Of a stretch of DNA of 64,000 nucleotides, positions 7,730 to 17,058 are shown piece by piece. The translations under genes were made by a program, and so were the position numbers. Origin of the DNA: JBCBKL01 sp038521825. GTDB lineage: Bacteria; Pseudomonadota; Alphaproteobacteria; Rhodobacterales; Rhodobacteraceae. The stretch covers positions 1-64,000 of the forward strand of contig JBCBKL010000019.1 of NCBI GenBank assembly GCA_038521825.1, in the 5' to 3' direction. The stretch's first letter is position 1. Every line of letters starts with the position of its first letter. Under the pieces are notes generated by a model. The model was not told the origin of the DNA and did not search any database. It saw only the letters and a program-made list of their open reading frames with translations.

Positions 7730-10188
7730 TCCAGCGGTTTCAGGATCGTCACACCGACCGCCGCCGCCCGCGCAAGATCGGTATCAAGCGACATCGGGAT
7801 GTATTCACCGCGCCGCCAGAGTTGCGCCAGGTCATCATAGTGCCGTGACAAGAAATGGCCCGACTGGCCGGTCGAGGTGATGAAGACCGAACTGTCCGGG
7901 TCAGCAAAATCATAAACGCCCCGGTAACCCGGCCCCAGCACGCTGTGGAACGGATGGTTTCCGTTGCCGCGGGTCCGTCCAGCGTGGAGCGTGTTGTCAC
8001 CGCCGCTGGTCGATTGCCGGATGTTGACAAAGAACCGCAGGATCGGGACGGCGCCAAGGGCCGCGTGATCATGGGTCGCCTGATGTGCGTCGCCCCACCG
8101 AAGGGCCTCAAGCTCGGTGCCCCAGGTCTCTCCGATCCAGATGAGCGCATCGTCGAGGGCGAGCCGGGCCATGTCCGGGCAGGTCTCAACCGGCGCAGAG
8201 CGGCGCACGTCACACCATGCGCCGGCCCCGTCGACATCGCGGAAAACGCGTTCGACAAAGAGCGGCTCGACATGGGTGTATTCATCGGCGAGCGGACCCA
8301 GTTCGTCCCGTATGAGCCGCTCCTGCAGCGCGCGAACCCAGGCGGCGTAGATCAACGGTTCGGGCAGGTGTTCGTTCATCTCACCGTTCCATTCGGCGAG
8401 CAGGGTCAGGGCACGCTGGCGCTGCCGTTCTGCGGTGCCTTCGGGCGCGGATTCGCCGGTGAACCATAGTTCGGCGCCAATAAGGGGCAGCAGCGTACGG
8501 GCAGAGAAGCTGACCGTGTCCAGCTGCGCTTCGATAAAGCTGTCGCGTGTATGCACCTCGCGCGCCTGCATCAGCCGCTGCCACCGCTGGATGCGCTGCG
8601 TGTCGCCCCATTCAAAGCTGACATGGTTGGGAAACGGCCGGTCAACCGTCTTGTTGTTCGTGTTCCCCAGTATTCCGCCGGTAGGTGCCACGAATTCCGG
8701 GTTGGACGAATAGGGCATCCGCCCGCGCCACCTGTTCTCGGAAAGATACCCATAGCTCGGCAGCCGTCCCTGGCTTTGGTGCTGGCCATCGCGCCGGGGG
8801 ACGAACCCGATGGTCTTGAGCGCGATTTTTTCCTGATCGATCAGGATCAGGTTCTGGGACGGGGCGACGAAATCTTCGGTCGCTTCGATCGCCTCCTCCA
8901 CAGTCTGCGCCCGCATCAGGTTAAGCCCGGCAGTCAGCGTTGTATCCCGGGCGCTTTGTGCGGTCCACGATATCGCCGCGACATGGCCCGGAGGCGTGAC
9001 ATCGCCCAGATTGCGGACACTTGCGGGCAGAACCGGCCCGTTGTCTGTCCATCGCAAGGTAAGGGTAAGCGGCTTTTCATCCTTGATCTTGATGATCGAC
9101 GCGCGCTTGAGGAACGGTTTGAAGCCGTCAGGCGTCCGGTATTCCTCGGGGTTTTCGGGGTTCAGCTCTTCGATCAGCACATCAATATCGTCCACGTAGG
9201 CCGTGGTGAGCCCCCAGCCCAGCCGGTCACTGCGCCCGGTCAGTATAAGGGGCATGCCGGGGATCGTGCCGCCGATCACCCCGCCGGTGCTGAGTTCCAG
9301 GCGGGCGAGATACCAGATCGACGGTGCAGTAAAGCCCAGATGCGGGTCGTTTGCCAGCAGCGTACCGCCCGCCGCCGACCGGCTGGGAGCGGCTGCCCAT
9401 GCATTGGATGCACCGCCAAAGCCCCTCTGCGAAAACGGAGAAATCGGCAGGTCAAGCACAGCCTCGGCCATGTCCCGAAATCCTGTCCCGGGAACAAGGC
9501 TTGCATAATCGGGCAGGCTGGCCACGCCCTGACCCGGTGCCGCGGGCAGGATATCATCGATACGGTTGACATCGTCGAGGGCAAGGGAAGTACGCGCGCG
9601 CAGCACCTCGGCCTCGAGATGGGTCGTCAGGTCGAGCGCCATTAGCTTGGCCACCGCGATGCTGTCCGCCGGTTGCCAGGGCGCGATAGCGACGGAGAAG
9701 GCAAAAAGCTCCGGCGCGCCGCGGCCAAGGGCATCGTCGTTGATCTGCTGCAGCCGGGTATTCACGCCCCGGGCATAGGCACGCAGTGCGGTCTTCGTTC
9801 GCTCGTCCTGAACATCGAAGGATCTGACCGCGAGGTTGTAGAGATCGAACCGGCGGATCGTGGTGTCGACATCGAGCGTGACCCGGCCAAAGATCTCGGA
9901 CAACCGGCCCTGCACGGTCTGGCGCAGCATGAGCATCTGCCACAGCCGGTCCTGCGCATGAGCATAACCGAGGCCATAGAATACGTCGTCATCCCGATCA
10001 GCAAAAATGTGCGGTACGTTGGCATTGTCGCGAACGATCTCGACCGTGCTTTGCAATCCCGGTACGCTGATCGTGGCGTCATAATCAGGCAGAGAGCGCG
10101 CGGCGAAGTAGTAGATCAGGCCGACGGCGCTTACGCTGAGTATGATAAGGGCGGCCGTGATCCGCACGAGCCATTGAAACACGATCAA
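7726..10188 (-). CDS. Penicillin acylase family N-terminal nucleophile hydrolase
   Basis: This is a large amidase of the penicillin G acylase/AHL acylase (S45) family. These are exported precursors that cut themselves into alpha and beta chains. With the start chosen here it is 820 aa. A single membrane or signal segment occupies about residues 4-28, then comes the alpha chain with the conserved YGLGYAHAQDRLWQM segment. The motif GGASNAWA gives the predicted catalytic and new N-terminal serine at Ser261, followed by NDPHLGF. Near the C-terminus is GGDNTLHAG. The frame opens further upstream, but a TTG at 10188-10186 sits 7 nt after a perfect GGAGG and avoids overlap with the divergent gene at 10280. 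The natural substrate (beta-lactam, acyl-homoserine lactone or other amide) cannot be decided. Confidence 0.86.
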   Translation of the reverse strand: MIVFQWLVRITAALIILSVSAVGLIYYFAARSLPDYDATISVPGLQSTVEIVRDNANVPHIFADRDDDVFYGLGYAHAQDRLWQMLMLRQTVQGRLSEIFGRVTLDVDTTIRRFDLYNLAVRSFDVQDERTKTALRAYARGVNTRLQQINDDALGRGAPELFAFSVAIAPWQPADSIAVAKLMALDLTTHLEAEVLRARTSLALDDVNRIDDILPAAPGQGVASLPDYASLVPGTGFRDMAEAVLDLPISPFSQRGFGGASNAWAAAPSRSAAGGTLLANDPHLGFTAPSIWYLARLELSTGGVIGGTIPGMPLILTGRSDRLGWGLTTAYVDDIDVLIEELNPENPEEYRTPDGFKPFLKRASIIKIKDEKPLTLTLRWTDNGPVLPASVRNLGDVTPPGHVAAISWTAQSARDTTLTAGLNLMRAQTVEEAIEATEDFVAPSQNLILIDQEKIALKTIGFVPRRDGQHQSQGRLPSYGYLSENRWRGRMPYSSNPEFVAPTGGILGNTNNKTVDRPFPNHVSFEWGDTQRIQRWQRLMQAREVHTRDSFIEAQLDTVSFSARTLLPLIGAELWFTGESAPEGTAERQRQRALTLLAEWNGEMNEHLPEPLIYAAWVRALQERLIRDELGPLADEYTHVEPLFVERVFRDVDGAGAWCDVRRSAPVETCPDMARLALDDALIWIGETWGTELEALRWGDAHQATHDHAALGAVPILRFFVNIRQSTSGGDNTLHAGRTRGNGNHPFHSVLGPGYRGVYDFADPDSSVFITSTGQSGHFLSRHYDDLAQLWRRGEYIPMSLDTDLARAAAVGVTILKPLE

Positions 10189-10279
10189 GACGTTGCCTCC
10201 ATATCGGTTGACCGGTGTCCGGGGACTGTTAGGTAGGCTCTTGAACCAACGCAAGGTTAACCTGGGGGATAAGTGAAAG

Positions 10280-11152
10280 ATGGCCAAGCTCGCATTTCTT
10301 GGACTGGGCGTCATGGGCGCGCCGATGGCGGGACACCTTCAAAAGGCGGGCCATGATGTCACCGTCTATAACCGCACGGCATCAAAGGCGCAGGACTGGG
10401 TTGCGGCCCATGGCGGTGCGATGGCAACCACCCCGCGCGAAGCAGTCGCAGGTGCCGAATTCGTGATGGCCTGCGTCGGCAACGACGATGATTTGCGCAG
10501 CGTCTGTTTGGGTGATGACGGCGCATTTGCGGGAATGGATGCGGGTACGATCTTTGTCGATCACACGACCGTTTCGGCGAAGGTCACCAAAGAACTCTAT
10601 ACAGCGGCTGACGAACAGCAGATCAGCCTTGTCGATGCTCCGATCTCGGGCGGGCAGGCCGGGGCAGAGAATGGCCAGCTTTCGATCATGTGTGGCGGGG
10701 ATGAGGGCGCGTATGCGCGGGCCGAACCGATCCTGCAGCCCTATGCGAAACTTTGCCGTCGTATCGGTGCGTCCGGTGCAGGCCAAATGACCAAGATGTG
10801 CAATCAGATTGCGATCGCCGGTCTTGTTCAGGGCTTGTCAGAGGCTTTGCATTTTGCCGAAAAGGCAGGTCTCGATGGGCGCGCGGTCGTAGAGGTTATC
10901 AGCCAAGGCGCTGCCGGATCTTGGCAAATGGCGAACCGGTACGAGACGATGCTCGACAATCATTTCGAGCATGGCTTTGCGGTCGACTGGATGCGCAAGG
11001 ATCTGGGGATTTGCCTGAGCACGGCGAACGAAAATGGCGCGTCGCTGCCCGTTACGGCGCTCGTCGATCAATTCTATAAGGATGTGCAGAAGCTGGGGGG
11101 CGGACGCTGGGATACGTCAAGCCTGATCAAGCGCCTAAGGGCCATGGGCTGA
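10280..11152 (+). CDS. NAD(P)-dependent beta-hydroxyacid dehydrogenase (3-hydroxyisobutyrate dehydrogenase family)
   Basis: This 290-aa oxidoreductase has a Rossmann N-terminus (AFLGLGVMGAPMAGHL, residues about 5-20), the substrate-binding block DAPISGGQAGAENGQL, and the catalytic helix GAGQMTKMCNQ with its Lys and Asn. These are the signature elements of the 3-hydroxyisobutyrate / tartronate-semialdehyde / GLYR1 family. The C-terminal all-helical domain is complete. Family members oxidise a beta-hydroxyacid with NAD+ or reduce the semialdehyde; the exact substrate is not evident. It is divergent from the penicillin-acylase-family gene, with a weak GGGGGA ribosome site, and has no operon partner. 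Confidence 0.85.
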   Translation: MAKLAFLGLGVMGAPMAGHLQKAGHDVTVYNRTASKAQDWVAAHGGAMATTPREAVAGAEFVMACVGNDDDLRSVCLGDDGAFAGMDAGTIFVDHTTVSAKVTKELYTAADEQQISLVDAPISGGQAGAENGQLSIMCGGDEGAYARAEPILQPYAKLCRRIGASGAGQMTKMCNQIAIAGLVQGLSEALHFAEKAGLDGRAVVEVISQGAAGSWQMANRYETMLDNHFEHGFAVDWMRKDLGICLSTANENGASLPVTALVDQFYKDVQKLGGGRWDTSSLIKRLRAMG

Positions 11153-11213
11153 CGGCTTATGCCGAAAGGCCGCTGCAAAACGTGTTTTCGCGGGGTTTTT
11201 GACGGGATGGGAT

Positions 11214-11236
11214 GCTTGGCGGACGTGCCGCCAAGC
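11214..11236. terminator. Perfect 9-bp hairpin between convergent genes
   Basis: GCTTGGCGG and CCGCCAAGC pair perfectly around a 5-nt loop, between the 3' ends of the dehydrogenase (+) and the YSC84 lipoprotein (-). No clear T-run follows on either strand, so it may be a bidirectional 3'-end stem or a weak terminator. Confidence 0.45.
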
Positions 11237-11243
11237 TGGCCAA

Positions 11244-11810
11244 TCAGGGGATGATCCGCGTGTACTTGGTGCCTTCCAGCGTGGCACCCACGCGCAATCC
11301 GGCGCGACCGAAAACGACCGCCAGAACCGGGGACAGAACGGTGGTCGTATCCGCGGCTACGCTGTCGCCCACATCGGAGAAGACGTATTCGATGTCGCCA
11401 CCCGCGGCCCAGCCGGAGGAGCGGCGGAAATCTTCAAGCGCTTCCTGCGTCATAAAAAACAGGACGTGCGCATATTGTTGGGCTCCGATCTGAAGACCGC
11501 CGGTGCCTTTGACAACCGAATAGTAATCAACCGTTGCACCACCAACCTGCAAAGCGCCGCGACCGTAGGCACCGCCAAAGCCAAAGCCCGCTTCGGTCAC
11601 CAACGGCATCACCAACAGGCCATTGGCCTTGTTCGCCAGATCTACCGTGTTGGGATAGCTCTGGTACATCTGCTGCAAGGTGCTATCGACGCGGGCGTCG
11701 ATGCGGGATGCGTTTGAATTGCCGATACCATTTCCGCACGCTGCGAGCAGCCCCGAGCCTGCAACGGCACCGAGCGCAAAGCTGCGCCGAGTGATTTTCT
11801 GTGAGGTCAT
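11244..11810 (-). CDS. YSC84/lipid-binding-domain lipoprotein with Tat-like signal
   Basis: This is a 188-aa exported protein. The N-terminus has a twin-arginine motif (TRRSFAL, Arg8-Arg9) followed by a hydrophobic stretch and a lipobox ending at Cys25 (LLAAC). It is therefore predicted to leave folded by Tat and be lipidated. The rest matches the YSC84 (Ysc84 actin-binding-like, SYLF) domain: glycine-rich strands such as AGFGFGGAYGRGALQVGG, and a conserved FFMTQEALEDFRRSSGWAAGGD block. Bacterial SYLF proteins are thought to bind lipids, but no precise role is known. It stands alone, convergent with the dehydrogenase upstream in the map. Confidence 0.78.
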   Translation of the reverse strand: MTSQKITRRSFALGAVAGSGLLAACGNGIGNSNASRIDARVDSTLQQMYQSYPNTVDLANKANGLLVMPLVTEAGFGFGGAYGRGALQVGGATVDYYSVVKGTGGLQIGAQQYAHVLFFMTQEALEDFRRSSGWAAGGDIEYVFSDVGDSVAADTTTVLSPVLAVVFGRAGLRVGATLEGTKYTRIIP

Positions 11811-11914
11811 TCTTAACCGCCTGTAATGCTCATGTTGTGCCCGTTTCCCGGACTTGTGGCAAATATACGCTCACTGCGGGCCCGTGTCACGCGCCAAAAG
11901 CGGTCTTGCGCAGC

Positions 11915-12916
11915 TTATCGCTGTGCCAGGATCCGGGCGGCTGCTGGAGCGAAATAGGTTAGAATTCCGTCACATCCGGCCCGTTTGAAGGCCATCAGGC
12001 TCTCCATCATCACTCGGTCGTGATCAACCCAGCCGTTTTGTGCGGCCGCCTCGATCATCGCGAACTCGCCCGACACTTGGTAGGCAAGGGTCGGCGCGCC
12101 AAAGCTGTCTTTGACCCGCCGGCAGATATCGAGATAGGGCAGACCGGGCTTGACCATCACCATGTCGGCGCCTTCACTGAGGTCCCGCTCGATCAGTCGC
12201 AGCGCCTCGTCCGAATTACCCGGGTCCATCTGATAGGTCGCCTTGTCACCGACCAGCGCGCCGCTAGCCCCGACGGCATCGCGGAACGGGCCGTAGAAGG
12301 CGCTGGCATATTTGGCCGCATAGCTCAGGATCATCACGTCCTTGTGGCCCGCACCTTCGAGCGCGGACCGGATCGCGCCGATCCGACCGTCCATCATGTC
12401 TGAGGGGCCGATAATGTCGGCCCCAGCGTCAGCCTGGGCCAGCGCCATCTTGACCAAAGCCTCGACTGTGCGGTCATTCACGATCTCGCCGTTTTCGACA
12501 AAGCCGTCATGGCCATTGATGTTGTAGGTATCCAGCGCGACATCCGTCATGATCGCGAGGTCGGGCACTGCCGCCTTGATCGCCCGGATCGCGCGATTGG
12601 CATGGTTGTCGGGGTCCCACGCGCCCTTGCAATCCTCGGTGCGTTCCTCAAGGCCTGTGTAAGGAAAAATACAGATTGCCGGGATGCCAAACGCCGCGGC
12701 CTCTTTCGCAGCTTCGACAATGCGGTCGACCGACCGACGAACGACGCCTGGCATTGATGGAATGGGCTCTTCGATCCCTTCGCCGGCTCGCACGAACAGA
12801 GGCCAGATGAAGTCATCGACTGTTAAGGTGTTCTGCCGCACAAGGCCCCGTATCGCAGCGTTCTGTCGCGTCCGGCGCAGGCGCGTTGCGGGGAAGGGGG
12901 CTTGAGTTGGGCGCAT
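11915..12916 (-). CDS. hemB: Porphobilinogen synthase (delta-aminolevulinic acid dehydratase)
   Basis: HemB condenses two 5-aminolevulinate molecules to porphobilinogen in tetrapyrrole synthesis. It is 333 aa from the ATG at 12916-12914; the frame could extend by 22 codons, but MRPTQAPFPATRLRR is the normal family start. The two active-site lysines are Lys202 (SYAAKYASAFYGPF) and Lys256 (MVMVKPGLPYLD), the second forming the Schiff base. The metal loop reads DVALDTYNINGHDG, with Asp where zinc enzymes carry Cys, so it should not be of the catalytic-zinc type. It is monocistronic and divergent from the membrane-protein gene at 13031. Confidence 0.95.
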   Translation of the reverse strand: MRPTQAPFPATRLRRTRQNAAIRGLVRQNTLTVDDFIWPLFVRAGEGIEEPIPSMPGVVRRSVDRIVEAAKEAAAFGIPAICIFPYTGLEERTEDCKGAWDPDNHANRAIRAIKAAVPDLAIMTDVALDTYNINGHDGFVENGEIVNDRTVEALVKMALAQADAGADIIGPSDMMDGRIGAIRSALEGAGHKDVMILSYAAKYASAFYGPFRDAVGASGALVGDKATYQMDPGNSDEALRLIERDLSEGADMVMVKPGLPYLDICRRVKDSFGAPTLAYQVSGEFAMIEAAAQNGWVDHDRVMMESLMAFKRAGCDGILTYFAPAAARILAQR

Positions 12917-13030
12917 AAGTGTCACCTTTTCCAGACAGTTGGATTGCTGCCACGCTTTTTTGCCCCCTGCAAGTCTGGGCAATGCCTATGCCCTTCTCTA
13001 AGAGTGACGAAAAATCGAGGGACACCGAGA

Positions 13031-13558
13031 TTGGACTGGCATCAAAGCGTCTTTGAACTCATCGACATGCGTTCGTTCTCGAACCTCTGGTTCTGGATCG
13101 CGCTGGCGGTCGTCTGGTCCACGGCCAGCCATTGGGTTCTGGGTGTTCCGTATGACATGGTCGCCCGCGCAAGGCGGCACGGTGGGCAGGCCGAGGCCGA
13201 TCTCGAAGACATGGTGCGCATCAACACGAACCGGTTGCTTTATATCAGCGATGTTTCCGGGCTTTGGCTGCTGGGCATTATCTGTTTCTTTCTGACGGGG
13301 CTTTGCATGTTGGGCTTTGCTTATGACGTCGAATTCGCACAGGCGGTTTTCCTGCTTGCTTTTCCCATGTCGATCGTTGGTGCGCTGAACCTGTCGACGG
13401 CCCGCAAGATCCGGAATGAACATGCTACGGGCGAGGCGCTCTGGCGTCGTCTGGGCCGGCACCGCACATGGACGCAAGGGATCGGCATGGTGGCGATCTT
13501 TGTGACCGCTTTGTGGGGGATGTACCAAAACCTTTCGATCGGCGCCCTGGGTGGTTGA
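13031..13558 (+). CDS. Conserved membrane protein of unknown function upstream of mfd
   Basis: This is an integral membrane protein of about 175 aa. Hydrophobic helices lie at about residues 16-36 (LWFWIALAVVWSTASHW), 75-98, 102-122 and 152-172, so about four transmembrane segments are likely. The short cytosolic stretches are charged (RARRHGGQAEADLEDMVRIN and RKIRNEHATGEALWRRLGRH). I placed the start at a TTG (13031) because LDWHQSVFELIDMRSF reads as a coherent N-terminus and a GAGGG lies upstream; the ATG at 13067 is the alternative. I do not recognise a characterised family. It ends 34 bp before mfd on the same strand and may be co-transcribed with it. Confidence 0.7.
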   Translation: MDWHQSVFELIDMRSFSNLWFWIALAVVWSTASHWVLGVPYDMVARARRHGGQAEADLEDMVRINTNRLLYISDVSGLWLLGIICFFLTGLCMLGFAYDVEFAQAVFLLAFPMSIVGALNLSTARKIRNEHATGEALWRRLGRHRTWTQGIGMVAIFVTALWGMYQNLSIGALGG

Positions 13559-13592
13559 CAGCCGGAACCAAACACCCAATTGAAACGGCCTG

Positions 13593-16500
13593 ATGAGCAG
13601 CCAATCCCATGTCACTGTCTGCGGCGCACCCGAGGGGTTTGACGCCCGGCTTATCCTGAAAGAACTGGCCGACCGCGGCCAGCCCGTGATGCATGTCGCG
13701 CGCGATGACAAGCGCCTTGCCGCGATGCAGGCGGCGCTACGCTTTTTTGCGCCGGATGTGCCGGTGTTGGTCTTTCCGGGCTGGGATTGTCTGCCCTATG
13801 ACCGGGTTTCGCCCAATCCCGATATCTCGGCCCGGCGGATGGCGACGTTGGCCGCCTTGGTGCACGGGATGCCCGACCGTTTCGTTTTGCTCACGACCCT
13901 GAATGCGGCCACTCAAAAGGTCCCCGCGCGGGCGCTGCTGCAGGAAGCGTCGTTCAAGGCCCGCGTCGGCGACCGGATCGACGAAGCAGGGCTGCGCCAT
14001 TTTCTGGTCCGCATGGGTTTTGTCCAAAGCCCTAATGTGATGGAGCCGGGCGATTATGCCGTGCGCGGCGGGATCATCGATATCTATCCGCCCGGCGATC
14101 TGGGTCCCGTGCGGCTTGATCTGTTCGGCGATGTTCTGGACGGCGCGCGGCGGTTCGACCCTGTCAGCCAGCGAACCACCGACAAGTTGGATCTGGTGGA
14201 ACTGGCCCCGGTTTCCGAGGTCATCCTGGACGATGCTGCGATCACTCGGTTTCGCCAGAACTATCGGCTGGAATTCGGCGCTGCTGGCACTGATGATCCG
14301 CTCTACGAAGCGGTCAGTGCGGGACGCAAGCATCAGGGGGCTGAGCACTGGCTGGCTTTCTTTCACGATCAACTCGAAACGCTCCTTGATTTCGCACCCG
14401 GTGCCACGATCTCGCTCGATGATCAGGTGACGCCCGCCCGGCTGGCCCGATGGGAGAGCATCGAGGATCAGTACGAGACGCGCCGGCTTGCCATGCAGCA
14501 CCGCAACCGGATGGACAGCGTCTATAAGCCAGCGCCGCCGTCAGGGCTCTACCTCGACGACGCGGCCTGGCAGACGCTTGTTGCGGGTCGGCGGGTTCTG
14601 CAATTTGTGCCATTGCCCCAGCCGACCGGGCCGGGGGTTACAGACGCAGGCGGGCGGATAGGGCGCAACTTCTCGCCCGAGAGACAACAAGAAAATCTGA
14701 GTCTTTTCGGCGCATTGGCAGATCATATTAAGGTCAAGCTGGCCGATGGCCCCGTTATCGTAGCCAGCTATTCAGACGGAGCGCGCGAACGGCTAGAGGG
14801 TCTGATCGAGGACGAAGGACTGGCGGAGACAATCGCCGTCACGGACGCAACGCGTGTCGGAAAGTCGGGTCTGCATCTGGCGGTCTGGGCGCTGGAACAC
14901 GGGTTCGAAGCTCCCGGCCTCACTGTCATCTCAGAACAGGATGTTTTGGGCGATCGTCTGATCCGCCAGCCGCGCAAACGCCGCCGCGCTGAAAACTTCC
15001 TGACCGAAACCCAATCCTTGTCGCCCGGTGATCTGGTGGTCCATGTCGATCACGGGATCGGGCGCTACAAGGGGCTTGAGGTCGTAACGGCGGCCGGGGC
15101 GGCGCATGAATGTCTACTGCTGGAATATGCCGAGCAATCAAAGCTTTACCTGCCGGTCGAGAACATCGAGCTGCTTTCGAAATATGGCCATGAAGAGGGC
15201 TTGCTCGACCGTCTTGGTGGTGGCGCGTGGCAGGCCAAAAAGGCCAAGCTCAAGGAGCGGATCCGCGAGATGGCGGACCGCCTCATCCGGATCGCCGCAG
15301 AGCGGGCGTTGCGAAAGGCGCCGATCCTCGAACCGCCGCCCGGTTCGTGGGACGCATTCTCGGCCCGTTTCCCTTACCAGGAAACTGACGACCAGTTGCG
15401 GGCCATCAGCGATGTGATCGACGACATGACCAGCGGCAACCCGATGGACCGGCTGGTCTGCGGCGATGTGGGCTTTGGCAAGACCGAGGTTGCCATGCGT
15501 GCAGCCTTCGTTGCGGCGATGTCGGGGGTACAGGTTGCCGTTATCGCGCCCACGACCTTGCTGGCCCGCCAGCACTACAAGACCTTCGCGGAACGGTTCC
15601 GGGGCTTCCCGGTCGAAGTGCGCCAGTTGTCGCGCTTCGTTTCGACCAAGGATGCCCAAGCGACACGCGAAGCGATGAGCAAGGGAACCGCGGATATCGT
15701 TATCGGCACACATGCCTTACTGGCCAAGGGCGTACGGTTTCAGAACCTTGGCCTGCTGATCGTGGATGAAGAACAGCATTTCGGCGTCGCGCATAAGGAA
15801 CGGCTGAAGCAACTGCGCTCGGACGTGCACGTGCTGACCCTCACCGCAACGCCGATCCCCCGAACCCTGCAACTGAGCCTTACGGGCGTCCGCGATCTGT
15901 CGATTATCGGAACGCCGCCGGTCGACCGGCTGGCAATCCGGACCTATGTCAGCGAATTCGACACCGTAACAATCCGCGAGGCCCTGCTGCGCGAACATTA
16001 CCGCGGCGGGCAATCGTTTTTTGTCGTGCCCCGGATCAGCGATTTGCCCGAGATCGAGGAGTTCCTGAAAGAACAGGTGCCTGAGGTTAGCTATGTCATT
16101 GGGCACGGCCAGCTTGCTGCGGGTGAGCTCGATGACCGGATGAACGCGTTCTATGACGGCAAATATGATGTCCTGCTGGCCACGACGATCGTGGAAAGCG
16201 GGCTGGATATTCCAACCGCCAACACAATGATCATACACCGTGCCGACATGTTTGGCCTTGCCCAGCTTTATCAGATCCGTGGCCGGGTGGGCCGGTCAAA
16301 GACACGGGCGTATGCCTATCTGACCACGAAACCCCGTGCGAAACTGACCGTGACGGCGGAAAAGCGGCTACGGGTGCTGGGGTCGCTCGATACGCTGGGG
16401 GCGGGTTTTACCCTGGCCTCGCAAGACCTCGATATTCGCGGCGCGGGCAACCTGCTGGGTGAGGAACAGTCGGGTCAGATGCGCGATGTCGGATTCGAGC

Positions 16501-17045
16501 TTTATCAATCCATGCTCGAGGAGGCGATTGCCAAGATCAAGGCGGGCGAGATGGAGGGCCTTTCTGAGGCAGACGATCAGTGGGCGCCACAAATCAATCT
16601 GGGTGTTCCGGTTCTGATACCCGAAAACTATGTGCCAGACCTGGATGTTCGACTGGGTTTGTATCGTCGTCTCAGTGGTTTATCGAAGAAAGTCGAACTT
16701 GAGGGCTTCGCCGCAGAGCTGATCGATCGCTTCGGAAAACTACCAAAGGAAGTGAACACCCTTATGCTGATCGTGCGCATCAAGGCGATGTGCAAGAAGG
16801 CGGGTATTGCCAAGCTTGATGGTGGCCCGAAGGGCGCGACCATCCAGTTCCACAACGACAAGTTCGCCTCACCCGAGGGACTGGTGGAATTCATTCAGGA
16901 TCAGCGCAGTCTTGCCAAGGTCAAGGACAACAAGATCGTCGTTCGGCGGGACTGGAAAAACGACGCCGACAAGATCAAGGGCGCGTTCGCAATCGCCCGA
17001 GATCTTGCAGAGAAGGTCGTCAGCAAGAGAAAAGCTGCGTCCTGA
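13593..17045 (+). CDS. mfd: Transcription-repair coupling factor Mfd
   Basis: Mfd is a DNA translocase that removes stalled RNA polymerase and recruits UvrA. It is 1150 aa, full length. A UvrB-like N-terminal region spans about residues 1-340. The RNA-polymerase-interacting CarD-like domain lies at about 470-540 (SPGDLVVHVDHGIGRYKGLE). The superfamily 2 motor has Walker A at about 622-632 (CGDVGFGKTEVA), a DEEQ box near 721, and motif VI QIRGRVGRS near 893. The C-terminal TRCF domain that regulates UvrA binding occupies about 1000-1110. No motif is missing. It is followed 13 bp later by a convergent exporter gene, leaving no room for a long 3' region. Confidence 0.97.
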   Translation: MSSQSHVTVCGAPEGFDARLILKELADRGQPVMHVARDDKRLAAMQAALRFFAPDVPVLVFPGWDCLPYDRVSPNPDISARRMATLAALVHGMPDRFVLLTTLNAATQKVPARALLQEASFKARVGDRIDEAGLRHFLVRMGFVQSPNVMEPGDYAVRGGIIDIYPPGDLGPVRLDLFGDVLDGARRFDPVSQRTTDKLDLVELAPVSEVILDDAAITRFRQNYRLEFGAAGTDDPLYEAVSAGRKHQGAEHWLAFFHDQLETLLDFAPGATISLDDQVTPARLARWESIEDQYETRRLAMQHRNRMDSVYKPAPPSGLYLDDAAWQTLVAGRRVLQFVPLPQPTGPGVTDAGGRIGRNFSPERQQENLSLFGALADHIKVKLADGPVIVASYSDGARERLEGLIEDEGLAETIAVTDATRVGKSGLHLAVWALEHGFEAPGLTVISEQDVLGDRLIRQPRKRRRAENFLTETQSLSPGDLVVHVDHGIGRYKGLEVVTAAGAAHECLLLEYAEQSKLYLPVENIELLSKYGHEEGLLDRLGGGAWQAKKAKLKERIREMADRLIRIAAERALRKAPILEPPPGSWDAFSARFPYQETDDQLRAISDVIDDMTSGNPMDRLVCGDVGFGKTEVAMRAAFVAAMSGVQVAVIAPTTLLARQHYKTFAERFRGFPVEVRQLSRFVSTKDAQATREAMSKGTADIVIGTHALLAKGVRFQNLGLLIVDEEQHFGVAHKERLKQLRSDVHVLTLTATPIPRTLQLSLTGVRDLSIIGTPPVDRLAIRTYVSEFDTVTIREALLREHYRGGQSFFVVPRISDLPEIEEFLKEQVPEVSYVIGHGQLAAGELDDRMNAFYDGKYDVLLATTIVESGLDIPTANTMIIHRADMFGLAQLYQIRGRVGRSKTRAYAYLTTKPRAKLTVTAEKRLRVLGSLDTLGAGFTLASQDLDIRGAGNLLGEEQSGQMRDVGFELYQSMLEEAIAKIKAGEMEGLSEADDQWAPQINLGVPVLIPENYVPDLDVRLGLYRRLSGLSKKVELEGFAAELIDRFGKLPKEVNTLMLIVRIKAMCKKAGIAKLDGGPKGATIQFHNDKFASPEGLVEFIQDQRSLAKVKDNKIVVRRDWKNDADKIKGAFAIARDLAEKVVSKRKAAS

Positions 17046-17058
17046 AGGGTATCGGACC

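Noticed and set aside
8551..9645. Plus-strand open frame of 364 codons inside the penicillin-acylase-family gene
   Set aside because: Shadow frame of a conserved gene; no family motif or ribosome site.
11165..11205. A/T-rich hairpin-like sequence with a short T run after the dehydrogenase gene
   Set aside because: Stem is imperfect and short; the 9-bp stem at 11214-11236 is a better 3'-end candidate.
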